Origin: Nemertoderma westbladi
Taxonomy: Eukaryota; Xenacoelomorpha; Nemertodermatida; Nemertodermatidae
Length of the DNA: 22,414 nt
Direction of reading: 5' to 3'
NCBI GenBank assembly: GCA_032718475.1
Contig: JAUCBJ010001411.1
Coordinates: 1-22,414 of the forward strand
Position numbers and translations under genes: made by a program. Positions 9,030 to 16,999 of the stretch are shown piece by piece. Position 1 is the first letter of the stretch. Each line of letters starts with the position of its first letter. The notes under the pieces were generated by a model, which worked only from the letters and a program-made list of their open reading frames with translations, was not told where the DNA came from and made no database searches.

Positions 9030-9562
9030 TGGAACGGACTGGTTCAAACAGCCAGCTTTCGTTCGACTCACTAAGCGAAACGTTGGTACCTCAGTCAGGA
9101 AACGGAGACGACGGCGCCAGCCAGTCTACCATCAACCAAGACGGCCACATTCCGCCCACAGACCCTGTCCCCGACTGTCCTCGTCGCTCAGTGAAACCCA
9201 CAGACGCCCCAACTGCCGGGGCAGCCGCCCAGGACACCACACCCTTTGGCAGTACGTGGGCATCAGCGACCGAGAACCAAACGAACCCCGACCCACAGGA
9301 CTTAATGACTAGGGCCTACGGGGCCCCATTGGTTGGAAAGGGGGCCGCCCCGGATCTCTTACTACACCAGTGGAGGCGCGCTACTCAGTTGATCGGGTCC
9401 AAATACCGTCTGCCTGGTGGTGCATTGGGGCGGGACTTTGTTGAGCTGCTGGCCTCAGAGGCAACAGCCTTCCAGTCGGCGTTGCAACACAATGTGGCAA
9501 ATGCCCGCTCAGAGAGTTTACTACTCACGGACTCGCTTCTACTCCATCTCTCCCTAAAGTAA
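9030..9562 (+). CDS. Retroelement pre-RT region
   Basis: The open frame gives a Ser/Thr/Pro-rich linker ('METTGS-like' start; 'MERTGSNSQLSFDSLSETLV' from about 9029), then a conserved-looking block 'HQWRRATQLIGSKYRLPGG' and 'LGRDFVELLASEATAF' at about 9370-9470. From memory, related invertebrate RT proteins have a similar 'LPGGxxGRxFVxLLxxE' stretch just before the RT. The frame stops at 9560-9562, where the homologous continuation moves to frame 1 ('PKVTKVADIRRLL'), so a one-base shift lies around 9520-9550. The frame itself opens at 8855, but its first part overlaps the Cys-rich segment and is probably not translated. Confidence 0.6.
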
Positions 9563-9567
9563 CAAAG

Positions 9568-11109
9568 GTGGCCGACATCCGCCGTCTCCTCTCACAAAGA
9601 ATCGGTCTTTGGCGAGGCGGCCAAATGGTGGCCCTCCTCCAGGAGGCGGAGCGATGCTCTAAGAAGTTTGGTTCTGGCCATCGGGTCAGTCGTCAGCCGC
9701 CGGACAACGAGAAGGAACACACGATCCGTGTGTTTACCCGCCTTATGCTTGAGGGAAAAGTGCGAAGCGCTGTACGGTGGGTGACGGGCCGGGATTCTGG
9801 AGGCGTACTAGACCCCAGCGATGACGTGGAGGTTGGGGGAAACAAGGTCAATGTCCTGGACGTGCTCAGAAGTAAACACCCCTCAGCGGCGGCACCTCCG
9901 GTTGGTTCTCTACTGGATCTTGAAGATGAGCTACCGGTGCGAGTTGACGTCGACATAACGGCCGCCCATATAGAGTCGGCTGTCCGCCACCTCCACGGCG
10001 GGGCGGGACCTGCCGGTTCTGATTCCACCCGCTGGCAGGATTTTCTGCTAAGTTACGGGGCCCACAGCGAACGCCTACGCGAGGGAATTGCAGGCATCAC
10101 TCGCAGTCTGGCGAACTCAGTAGTCCCGTGGGAGTCCACACGTGCCCTCATGTCTGGCCGGCTCATCGCCCTTGATAAGTGCCCTGGAGTGCGCCCAATT
10201 GGGATTGGCGAATGCCTCCGCCGGATCATGGCACGAGCCATGGCGCAGACTACTGGCGACGACGTGACAACAACTTGCGGGGCTGAGCAGCTATCAGCCG
10301 GGACGTCCGCGGGAGTCGAGGCCGCCGTCCACACGATGGCCGACATCTTCGAGGAGCGGGCCGACGATGGTTGGGGGGTACTCCTGGTAGACGCCTCCAA
10401 CGCATTCAACTCACTGAATAGGGTGGCAGCGCTGTGGAACGCCCGCCGTTTATGGCCAAGGTGTTCCTTGTTCTTATTCAACTGTTACCGAGGATACAGT
10501 ATATTGGTTGTGAGAGGAACAGATGCGATATTATTCAGCGAGGAGGGAGCCATACAGGGGGACCCGCTCGCCATGCTGTTCTACGCAACAGGGGCCCTAC
10601 CACTAGTCCGATGCCTGCGTTCCTCGAAGACGCGACAGAACTGGTTTGCGGACGACTCGGCTGGTGCTGGGAGACTCGTGGACGTCCTGGAGTGGTTCCT
10701 TCAGCTCAAAGCCAACGGCCCAGCACTTGGTTACAAGCCGGAACCATCCAAGAGCTACCTGGTAGTGGCGCCGGCTTTTATGGAGGAGGCCAAGCGGATC
10801 TTCACGGGCCACTCCATCAACGTGGTTACTGGCCACCGCTTCCTCGGGGGTTTCCTGGGTGGAGTGTCTGACAGGACGGCGTTCGTGGGGGCCAAGGTAG
10901 CTGCATGGGTCGACGCAGTAGACAAGCTGTCCGAGATGGCAGCCGAACAGCCGCAGGCTGCGTTTGCGGCCATGGCCTGCTCCCTCCAGAGGGAGTGGGC
11001 CTACCTTCAGCGGGTCACACCAAACTGCAGCGACCAATTCCGAATCCTCGAGGAGGCCATAGCCCAGCGTTTTCTGCCAGCCCTACTCGGAGGCGAAATA
11101 TCCTGCTAA
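9568..11109 (+). CDS. Retroelement reverse transcriptase
   Basis: A 513-residue open frame holds all main RT landmarks. These are an N-terminal 'DIRRLLSQRIGLWRGGQM' block, 'RLMLEGKVRSAVRWVTG', 'LMSGRLIALDKCPGVRPIGI' (RT fingers, about 198-215), box A 'VLLVDASNAFNSLNR' (271-285, catalytic Asp 275), 'EEGAIQGDPLAML' (325-337) and box C 'NWFADDSAGAG' (358-368, catalytic FADD), then 'GYKPEPSKSYL' and thumb sequence. Catalytic residues are intact. The listed start is where this reading becomes clearly protein-like (a GTG codon); the true protein is continuous with upstream sequence across a frameshift. It ends at TAA (11107-11109) immediately after 'LLGGEIS', whereas the homologous continuation 'NERRLFSLSPRIGGMGL' is in the +1 frame. 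The enzyme would copy the element RNA at a nicked target (target-primed reverse transcription). Confidence 0.92.
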   Translation: MADIRRLLSQRIGLWRGGQMVALLQEAERCSKKFGSGHRVSRQPPDNEKEHTIRVFTRLMLEGKVRSAVRWVTGRDSGGVLDPSDDVEVGGNKVNVLDVLRSKHPSAAAPPVGSLLDLEDELPVRVDVDITAAHIESAVRHLHGGAGPAGSDSTRWQDFLLSYGAHSERLREGIAGITRSLANSVVPWESTRALMSGRLIALDKCPGVRPIGIGECLRRIMARAMAQTTGDDVTTTCGAEQLSAGTSAGVEAAVHTMADIFEERADDGWGVLLVDASNAFNSLNRVAALWNARRLWPRCSLFLFNCYRGYSILVVRGTDAILFSEEGAIQGDPLAMLFYATGALPLVRCLRSSKTRQNWFADDSAGAGRLVDVLEWFLQLKANGPALGYKPEPSKSYLVVAPAFMEEAKRIFTGHSINVVTGHRFLGGFLGGVSDRTAFVGAKVAAWVDAVDKLSEMAAEQPQAAFAAMACSLQREWAYLQRVTPNCSDQFRILEEAIAQRFLPALLGGEISC

Positions 11110-11128
11110 CGAACGCCGGCTGTTCTCC

Positions 11129-12142
11129 TTGTCCCCCCGCATAGGAGGGATGGGCCTACGGGACCCTATAGTGGAAGCTACTCCTTCCTACGACACATCC
11201 CGGGCCGGAACTCGGTCCCTCAGCCGGGCAATCATCGGGGTTGAACCCTTCTCCCTGGTAGATCACCTCGCTTGTCTTCAGGGGGCTCGCAAAGTGGGGC
11301 GAACACTACAGCTTGCACGGGAGGACACCGGGTTCAAGGAGGCGATCGAAGACATGTCACAGACCCGACGACGCACAGTACAACGAGCTGTTGACTACCG
11401 TACCAGCGGCTGGATTTCCTGTCTCCCCCATGCAGAGCATCACCTCGACCTTTCTCCTCGTGAGTTCCGGGATGCGGTGGCCATCCGCTATGGTCGGCCC
11501 CTCGCCTCGGTTCCGAGCCGGTGCGATGGGTGCGGGGCCCCCTTCGATCTTAACCACGGGTTAAATTGCAAGAAAGGAGGTCTCGTCATCCAGCGCCACA
11601 ATGAGCTACGGGACGTTGTGGGCGACCTGGCGGCGGCGGCGTTCGGGCCCCGCAATGTTACTTGCGAGCCGGTCGTTCGGGAGCAGCAGGGGGTCGACGG
11701 AGCTTCTGGTCTTCGGTGTGACGTGGGCATTCGGGGGGCGTTTAACCCGCAGACCCAGGCGTTGATCGACATCAGGTTGGTTAACCTTGACGCCGGGTCT
11801 TATGCGGGGCGCTCCCCGATGTCAGTCCTCGAGTCAGCCGAAGACGAGAAGAAGCGGCTCTACTCCGACGCAGTCTGGGCGCGGCGTGGCGACTTCTCGC
11901 CATACGTTGCCTCCTGCGACGGAGTGTTGGCCCCCCAAGCGGACAAGCTCCTCAGGACCATTGCCCAGAAGCTCCACCGGACGTGGGGGAGACCCTACAG
12001 CATGGTGATGGGGTGGGTCCGTACCCGGGTCCAGCTGGCTATCGTACGCGGGGCTTCCCATTGCCTTAGAGGGTCGCGGACGAAATGGCGTAGCGGGCTC
12101 GGGCTGGACGACGGCGCTGGGATACCAGGTGGCTTTGTGTGA
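11129..12142 (+). CDS. Retroelement CCHC motif and restriction-like endonuclease
   Basis: A 337-codon frame continues the RT thumb ('SPRIGGMGLRDPI', with 'NERRLFSL' just upstream in the same frame from about 11108). It carries a CCHC motif at residues 132-147 (C-x2-C-x7-H-x3-C, 'CDGCGAPFDLNHGLNC') followed by 'KKGGLVIQRHNELRDVVGDL'. The nuclease core is 'LRCDVGIRGAF' (Asp198) and 'ALIDIRLVN' (Asp214), matching the R/K-x-D ... D spacing of non-LTR restriction-like endonucleases. The residue after D-x is Arg instead of the Lys in canonical (D/E)XK. This domain would nick target DNA to prime reverse transcription. It ends at a TGA at 12140-12142. Confidence 0.85.
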   Translation: MSPRIGGMGLRDPIVEATPSYDTSRAGTRSLSRAIIGVEPFSLVDHLACLQGARKVGRTLQLAREDTGFKEAIEDMSQTRRRTVQRAVDYRTSGWISCLPHAEHHLDLSPREFRDAVAIRYGRPLASVPSRCDGCGAPFDLNHGLNCKKGGLVIQRHNELRDVVGDLAAAAFGPRNVTCEPVVREQQGVDGASGLRCDVGIRGAFNPQTQALIDIRLVNLDAGSYAGRSPMSVLESAEDEKKRLYSDAVWARRGDFSPYVASCDGVLAPQADKLLRTIAQKLHRTWGRPYSMVMGWVRTRVQLAIVRGASHCLRGSRTKWRSGLGLDDGAGIPGGFV

Positions 12143-12222
12143 CAGGTGGTGTTGGTGCTAGTATTTTGCTAATTGATTAACAAACGTTTTGCTTAAACAT
12201 TTTCCTGTGTGGTATTGTATGT

Positions 12223-12228
12223 AATAAA
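12223..12228 (+). terminator. Polyadenylation signal of the retroelement
   Basis: AATAAA lies about 80 nt after the endonuclease stop codon, in the expected 3' UTR, with a run of eight or nine A about 30 nt further on (12255-12262) that may be the 3' end of the inserted element. Confidence 0.5.
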
Positions 12229-12262
12229 TCTATCATGCATTTATTAGTATACAGAAAAAAAA

Positions 12263-12738
12263 TTAATTGGTTTATTGACAACTCAACTATTTTCTGTCTA
12301 ACCCCTGAGAGCTGATAAAGGATGTGTAGACTCAGCCAGCAGCCAGCAGCAGGAGGGGTGTAGTCAAGAAATTCTGCCTTGATGGAATTCTATCTCAGGC
12401 AGCCCTGTACTCAACCATTCCTACACAGCTAGCTGCTGCAGCAGCTCAGGGAGGAGTTGTTACTTTACCATTGCTTTTAATTTCGCGACAAAATAATTTC
12501 AAAAAACGAAATATATCGAATACCACACATAGAATCGATCTGATATTTTGTAACGCGATTATGAACCACCAAAGCAATTTACTTTTAAAATTTCAACAAA
12601 ATCGCCAGGCAGGAAGTGCCTGAACCTTGATAATTATCAGTCAGTCAGTGTTATATATCCTGAGATTTTTATAGTAAGTATCCCGCAGATTTTTACAGTA
12701 AGTATCCCGCCTGTCGAGCGGGCTCCTAATTATGTCAT
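12263..12738. other. Spacer right of the retroelement
   Basis: No gene recognised. It contains a CAG-rich stretch (about 12338-12355) with a CTGCTGCAGCAG counterpart near 12433-12446 that could fold, and a clean 24-bp tandem duplication at 12664-12711 (gatttttatagtaagtatcc-type unit, two copies). Confidence 0.45.
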
Positions 12739-12810
12739 TCTGGTGTACTGCAAGGCAATAATACATTGACTCCATTACTATTTATAATTGTATTGGATTA
12801 TGCAATTGCT
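12739..12810 (+). mobile_element. LINE scrap: RT segment GVLQG...LFIIVLDYA
   Basis: Twenty-four codons read 'SGVLQGNNTLTPLLFIIVLD' and then 'YAIA', matching the RT segment seen in the minus-strand fragment at 7940-7990 ('GVLQGDTLATFLFIIVVDYV'). A T-run and a C-run follow at once. A possible box C ('FSDD', near 12911) follows about 100 bp later but is too weak to call. Same orientation as the scrap at 8117. Confidence 0.75.
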
Positions 12811-14190
12811 TTTTTTTTTACGCTGGCAGCCTCCCCCCCCCCCCCAATTACACTGCTTCACCGCAAAACAGTAAAACAACTGCTTCACTTCATTTTCAAC
12901 TTCAACAACTTTTTCAGTGATGACGCAAGCCGGGTCAGGAAGACTTCCTGATATTCTGGAATGGTGCATCTAATTTCTGAAACTCGACCCTGCCTGCAAT
13001 TACGTTTCCAAACAATGTAAACAATGCTTGGTAGTAGCCCTAGCATTAATGGAGAAGGCGAAGAGAGTATGCCAAGGGCACAACGTAAACATCGTTACTG
13101 GGCATCCTAATTTAACTGTAGTAGAACTGTAGGAGCTTACTCGACCAACTGTAGTAGTAGATAAATATATGACTCCCAAAATAATTTGTATAGTTTTTGT
13201 GCAGGGATTGTATTTGTAGAGCGTCAGACGTCCAACGCGGAGGTTACCAGTTCGATCACACTTGGATGTCATTGTCGACTTTGCAAAGCTGTGCCCAACA
13301 AAAGTTATGATAATTTGTATCTGTTTCGGGGTATTAACAAAGTGATTTTGATCCAAAAAAGTGCTTCTGATAAATTTTTGGGTTTTATGCTAGATTGACT
13401 CGACTAATAAGAAGTTTGCTAAAGATAGAAGTCGAATCTTAAATGTGTTAGCAATTTATTTATTTTTCTTTATACCATTGTTATAATGAATAAAATAAAA
13501 GTGTTATTACACAATATTATAATTAATTAATTGGACCGAGTAACACTAGAAAAACGATTCAAATAAGAAACTATTAATAACTTGCCGTCTAGACTCACGG
13601 CATTAACTGGCAACGGCATTCGTTAGGTAAAGATGACATTTGTGAATACAAATAACAATAAAAATAAACAATATTTGAGAAAATGACAACATTTTTCGCA
13701 CAATGATCATGTCATTTTTCAAACGTGTTTCAACTTTCGGTCGATATGCTTTAATGATTATGATTAATGGAAAATTGGATAATTTATCTTTAATGTTCTA
13801 TAATTGTCAAAAGCCAATATATAACTAGCCATAGTATAATTATAATTGTTGGCTAAGATGGCTTGCAGTTTTTGCTGCACGAAGGCCTAACTCGAGTTTG
13901 TGATACATACAATTTGAAAATAACTATATAAGTGGTGGCAAAAAAAGTATACTTTTTTGTCGAGCGTTGCGAGACAAATAAGAAAACAAGATTTACCCCC
14001 CCCCCCCCTCCCCTCTGCAATATCACGTTCAATTCAATTATTTTTTATTTAGTAATGAGAAAATATCGAAGGTCATCGCCGGCTTGGGCCCATGTTTCGA
14101 CAAATTATTTTTTTCACTTATGGAAAAATAAAAAACGACAAAATATGAAGGATATGAACTGCATACCTAAACTGAATGTAGTATACTGAT
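12811..14190. other. AT-rich spacer
   Basis: No coding gene is visible; the open frames at 13000-13398 and 13932-14189 show no family resemblance. It holds C-runs at about 12833-12845 and 13996-14006 and a tRNA-like fragment (separate entry). Confidence 0.45.
13216..13260 (+). repeat. tRNA-like fragment (pseudo-tRNA or SINE head)
   Basis: The sequence 'tgtagagcgtcagacgtcca' followed by 'acgcggaggttaccagttcg' and 'atcac' resembles the D-arm end, anticodon arm and T-arm (B box, gttcgatca) of an Arg/Lys-type tRNA. The 5' acceptor, A box and 3' acceptor strand are not recognisable, so it is not a functional tRNA. Confidence 0.45.
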
Positions 14191-14410
14191 ATATCTGTAG
14201 CGGTCCTAGTAAATATCTGTAGCGGTCCTAGTATATATCTGTAGCGGTCCTAGTAAATATCTGTAGCGGTCCTAGTAAATATCTGTAGCGGTCCTAGTAT
14301 ATATATATAGCGGTCCTAGTAAATATCTGTAGCGGTCCTAGTAAATATCTGTAGCGGTCCTAGTATATATCTGTAGCGGTCCTAGTAAATATCTGTAGCG
14401 GTCCTAGTAA
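14191..14410. repeat. 22-bp tandem array, 10 copies, 66-bp higher-order period
   Basis: The unit is 'atatctgtagcggtcctagt' plus 'aa' or 'ta'. The terminal dinucleotide runs aa, ta, aa, aa, ta, aa, aa, ta, aa, aa, so the array grew as three-unit (66-bp) blocks. Unit 6 (14301-14322) has lost 'ctg' in favour of 'ata'. A degenerate eleventh copy (atttctgttccg) follows. Confidence 0.96.
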
Positions 14411-14520
14411 ATTTCTGTTCCGAAACCCAGTCAAATATGCAGGCGCATATGTCATGTATAATACACCATGTCCCGGAATGTAGTGCTGTTATTGTACTAT
14501 AGCGCTCGTACTGCAGTGCT

Positions 14521-16847
14521 TATTTAGCTACCACCTAGCTCATTTAGCTACCACCTAGCTCATTTAGCTACCACCTAGCACTTTTAGCTACCACCTAGCT
14601 CATTTAGCTACCACCTAGCTCATTTAGCTACCACCTACCTCATTTAGCTACCACCTAGCTCATTTAGCTACCACCTAGCTCATTTAGCTACCACCTAGCA
14701 CTTTTAGCTACCACCTAGCTCATTTAGCTACCACCTAGCTCATTTAGCTACCACCTAGCACTTTTAGCTACCACCTAGCTCATTTAGCTACCACCTACCT
14801 TATTTAGCTACCACCTAGCTCATTTAGCTACCACCTAGCACTTTTAGCTACCACCTAGCTCATTTAGCTACCACCTAGCACTTTTAGCTACCACCTAGCT
14901 CATTTAGCTACCACCTACCTTATTTAGCTACCACCTAGCTCATTTAGCTACCACCTAGCACTTTTAGCTACCACCTAGCTCATTTAGCTACCACCTACCT
15001 TATTTAGCTACCACCTAGCTCATTTAGCTACCACCTAGCTCATTTAGCTACCACCTAGCACTTTTAGCTACCACCTAGCTCATTTAGCTACCACCTAGCT
15101 CATTTAGCTACCACCTAGCACTTTTAGCTACCACCTAGCTCATTTAGCTACCACCTACCTTATTTAGCTACCACCTAGCTCATTAAGCTACCACCTAGCA
15201 CTTTTAGCTACCACCTAGCTCATTTAGCTACCACCTACCTTATTTAGCTACCACCTAGCTCATTTAGCTACCACCTAGCTCATTTAGCTACCACCTAGCA
15301 CTTTTAGCTACCACCTAGCACTTTTAGCTACCACCTAGCACTTTTAGCTACCACCTAGCTCATTTAGCTACCACCTAGCTCATTTAGCTACCACCTAGCT
15401 CATTTAGCTACCACCTAGCACTTTTAGCTACCACCTAGCTCATTTAGATACCACCTACCTTATTTAGCTACCTCCTAAGCACTTTTAGCTACCACCTAGC
15501 TCATTTAGCTACCACCTAGCTCATTTAGCTACCATCTAGCACTTTTAGCTACCACCTAGCTCATTTAGCTACCACCTACCTTATTTAGCTACCACCTAGC
15601 TCATTTAGCTACCACCTAGCACTTTTAGCTACCACCTAGCTCATTTAGCTACCACCTACCTTATTTAGCTACCACCTAGCTCATTTAGCTACCACCTAGC
15701 ACTTTTAGCTACCACCTAGCTCATTTAGCTACCACCTACCTTATTTAGCTACCACCTAGCTCATTTAGCTACCACCTAGCTCATTTAGCTACCACCTAGC
15801 TCATTTAGCTACCATCTAGCACTTTTAGCTACCACCTAGCTCATTTAGCTACCACCTACCTTATTTAGCTACCACCTAGCTCATTTAGCTACCACCTAGC
15901 ACTTTTAGCTACCACCTAGCTCATTTAGCTACCACCTAGCTCATTTAGCTACCACCTAGCTCATTTAGCTACCACCTAGCACTTTTAGCTACCACCTAGC
16001 TCATTTAGCTACCACCTAGCTCATTTAGCTACCATCTAGCACTTTTAGCTACCACCTAGCTCATTTAGCTACCACCTACCTTATTTAGCTACCACCTAGC
16101 TCATTTAGCTACCACCTAGCTCATTTAGCTACCACCTAGCACTTTTAGCTACCACCTAGCTCATTTAGCTACCACCTAGCTCATTTAGCTACCACCTAGC
16201 TCATTTAGCTACCACCTAGCTCATTTAGCTACCACCTAGCACTTTTAGCTACCACCTAGCTCATTTAGCTACCACCTACCTTATTTAGCTACCACCTAGC
16301 TCATTTAGCTACCACCTAGCTCATTTAGCTACCACCTAGCACTTTTAGCTACCACCTAGCTCATTTAGCTACCACCTAGCTCATTTAGCTACCACCTAGC
16401 TCATTTAGCTACCACCTAGCTCATTTAGCTACCACCTAGCTCATTTAGCTACCACCTAGCTCATTTAGCTACCACCTAGCACTTTTAGCTACCACCTAGC
16501 TCATTTAGCTACCACCTACCTCATTTAGCTACCACCTAGCTCATTTAGCTACCACCTAGCTCATTTAGCTACCACCTAGCTCATTTAGCTACCACCTAGC
16601 TCATTTAGCTACCACCTAGCACTTTTAGCTACCACCTAGCTCATTTAGCTACCACCTAGCTCATTTAGCTACCACCTAGCTCATTTAGCTACCACCTAGC
16701 TCATTTAGCTACCACCTAGCTCATTTAGCTACCACCTAGCTCATTTAGCTACCACCTAGCTCATTTAGCTACCACCTACCTCATTTAGCTACCACCTAGC
16801 TCATTTAGCTACCACCTAGCACTTTTAGCTACCACCTAGCTCATTTA
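14521..16847. repeat. 20-bp minisatellite, about 116 copies, with 80-bp higher-order blocks
   Basis: The unit is '(n)tttagctaccacctag(n)'. Three main forms differ at the junction: S (agctcattt), B (agcactttt) and T (accttattt). An ordered B-S-T-S tetramer (80 bp) occurs in three straight copies at 15541-15780 and in scattered places earlier, while the right end (about 16380-16840) is nearly pure S. A one-base insertion near 15477 shifts phase once. In S units 'agcta-ccacc-tagct' is a perfect 5-bp inverted repeat, which the B and T changes weaken. There is no open frame. The left edge is 110 bp from the 22-bp array; the right edge abuts a SINE-like element. Confidence 0.97.
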
Positions 16848-16848
16848 G

Positions 16849-16986
16849 GATGCAAGGCAGAGATGCGCCCTGGCTAGTCCCTTTAAAGCATTCGTGCCGA
16901 AACGAAAGCTGCCCTGGCCCATGCGAGGATCGAACCCACGAGCTACAGGGGATGTGAATTCAATGCAACCACTACACCAAGGTGGA
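16849..16986 (-). mobile_element. tRNA-derived SINE-like element
   Basis: On the minus strand 16986-16915 is tRNA-like. It has an A box 'tggtgtagtgg' (matches TRGYNNARNGG), a B box 'ggttcgatcc' (16936-16927), a plausible 5-bp T stem (gtggg/ctcgc with wobbles) and a 3' strand 'atgggcc' plus A. The 5' acceptor (tccacct) does not pair with it, so this is not a working tRNA. A body of about 65 bp follows to 16849, containing 'ctttaaagggactagccagg'. RNA polymerase III would transcribe such an element from its internal boxes. Confidence 0.65.
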
Positions 16987-16999
16987 ACCTTGGTGTAGT
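16971..16999. repeat. Perfect 13-bp hairpin at the SINE head
   Basis: 'actacaccaaggt' (16971-16983), a 3-nt loop (gga) and 'accttggtgtagt' (16987-16999) form a perfect inverted repeat. One arm is the A box of the tRNA-like head; the other is an inverted copy immediately outside it. Confidence 0.9.

Larger units (their letters stand above)
8739..12262 (+). mobile_element. Near full-length non-LTR retrotransposon, restriction-like endonuclease type
   Basis: Four coding blocks in sequence: Cys-rich N-terminus (8739-8996), linker/pre-RT (to 9562), reverse transcriptase (9568-11109) and CCHC plus restriction-like endonuclease (11129-12142), followed by a ~120-bp 3' UTR with AATAAA and a short A run (about 12255-12262). 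RT followed by a C-terminal CCHC and PD-(D/E)XK-type nuclease is the architecture of the early-branching, often site-specific non-LTR elements (R2, R4, Hero, NeSL, CRE, Utopia and relatives); I cannot decide the clade. It is strikingly GC-rich against its AT-rich flanks. Frameshifts (about 8940-9030, 9520-9550 and 11100-11112) mean this copy is probably inactive. No target-site duplication could be identified and the 5' border is uncertain. Confidence 0.88.

Noticed and set aside
8872-9312. 146-codon frame within the retroelement
   Set aside because: Alternative frame over the Cys-rich and linker regions without recognisable motifs; the Cys-rich reading in frame 3 and linker in frame 2 are more protein-like.
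8739-12262. R2 element inserted in 28S rDNA
   Set aside because: No rRNA sequence flanks the element; surroundings are AT-rich spacer with LINE scraps.
12901-12930. Possible RT box C ('FSDDAS') after the LINE scrap
   Set aside because: Only four or five residues match and the sequence between is not alignable.
14521-16847. CRISPR-like array
   Set aside because: Units are directly contiguous 20-mers without unique spacers, and the genome is eukaryotic.
16915-16986. Functional tRNA gene
   Set aside because: A and B boxes and a T stem are present, but the 5' and 3' acceptor strands do not pair, and a SINE-like body follows.
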